5,581 bases of DNA from JAGMCF01 sp964398885 (lineage in GTDB: Bacteria > Cloacimonadota > Cloacimonadia > JGIOTU-2). A model generated the notes under the pieces. It searched no databases. It was not told the origin of the DNA and was given only the letters and a program-made list of their open reading frames with translations. A program made the position numbers and the translations under genes. The stretch lies in assembly GCA_964398885.1 (NCBI GenBank), contig CAYNOU010000102.1:1-5581 (forward strand). The letters run 5' to 3'. This document shows positions 5,558-5,581 of this stretch, piece by piece (position 1 is the stretch's first letter; each line of letters opens with the position of its first letter).

Positions 5558-5581
5558 TTGACACAATTTTCTCATTTTATT
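5558..5581 (+). promoter_or_regulatory. Possible -35 box of a downstream promoter, cut by the window end
   Basis: A consensus TTGACA sits at 5558-5563 in AT-rich sequence downstream of the lipoprotein gene. A -10 box at 17-bp spacing would begin at the very last base of the window, so it cannot be checked. A loose CAGAAA (5519-5524) / TTTCTG (5543-5548) stem lies just upstream but has an 18-base loop and is not a convincing terminator. Confidence 0.3.

Noticed and set aside
5472..5581. Terminator after the lipoprotein gene
   Set aside because: Only a 6-bp AT-rich stem with an 18-base loop is present, and no T-run follows it.

Overview
The window is AT-rich DNA from a Gram-negative (diderm) bacterium. 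All four complete genes are on the + strand, and every product carries an export signal: a secreted Ig/Fn3-like protein, a periplasmic FecR-domain protein, a large outer-membrane beta-barrel and a lipoprotein. Codon use is AT-biased, ribosome sites are strong GGAG/GGAGG, and the barrel and YAWRV-type proteins have the style of the FCB superphylum and related uncultured lineages (Cloacimonadota, Marinimicrobia or WOR-3-like). That placement is an impression from protein style; there is no marker gene here.

Layout. Bases 1-32 may hold the last codons of an upstream gene whose product ends in Phe. Bases 33-425 contain no gene. They hold a GC-richer block of palindromic repeats: two near-identical hairpin units flanking a 93-bp TGTCATTCC...GGAATGACA element, then another palindromic stretch. 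A 14-bp direct repeat and a 9-bp inverted repeat bound the block. Gene 1 (426-1592) is a secreted protein whose signal peptide appears to contain an in-frame 42-bp palindromic insertion. A 150-bp gap follows, carrying a 109-bp element with perfect 13-bp inverted ends. Gene 2 (1743-2435, FecR domain) overlaps gene 3 (2432-4840, Ig-like domains plus beta-barrel) by ATGA, and gene 4 (4869-5471, lipoprotein with a GyrI/SOUL-like fold) follows 28 bp later with its own strong ribosome site. The last 110 bases hold no gene, only a possible -35 box cut off by the window end.

How the genes may work together. Genes 2-4 look like one transcription unit that builds an envelope assembly: a periplasmic FecR protein, a translationally coupled outer-membrane barrel with periplasmic or surface Ig-like domains, and a lipoprotein with a ligand-binding fold. 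The FecR protein lacks the sigma-regulator architecture and no sigma factor or TonB receptor is nearby, so classical iron-dicitrate-type signalling is unlikely. Gene 1 may belong to the same functional set but is separated by the inverted-repeat element. No substrate can be named from the sequence.
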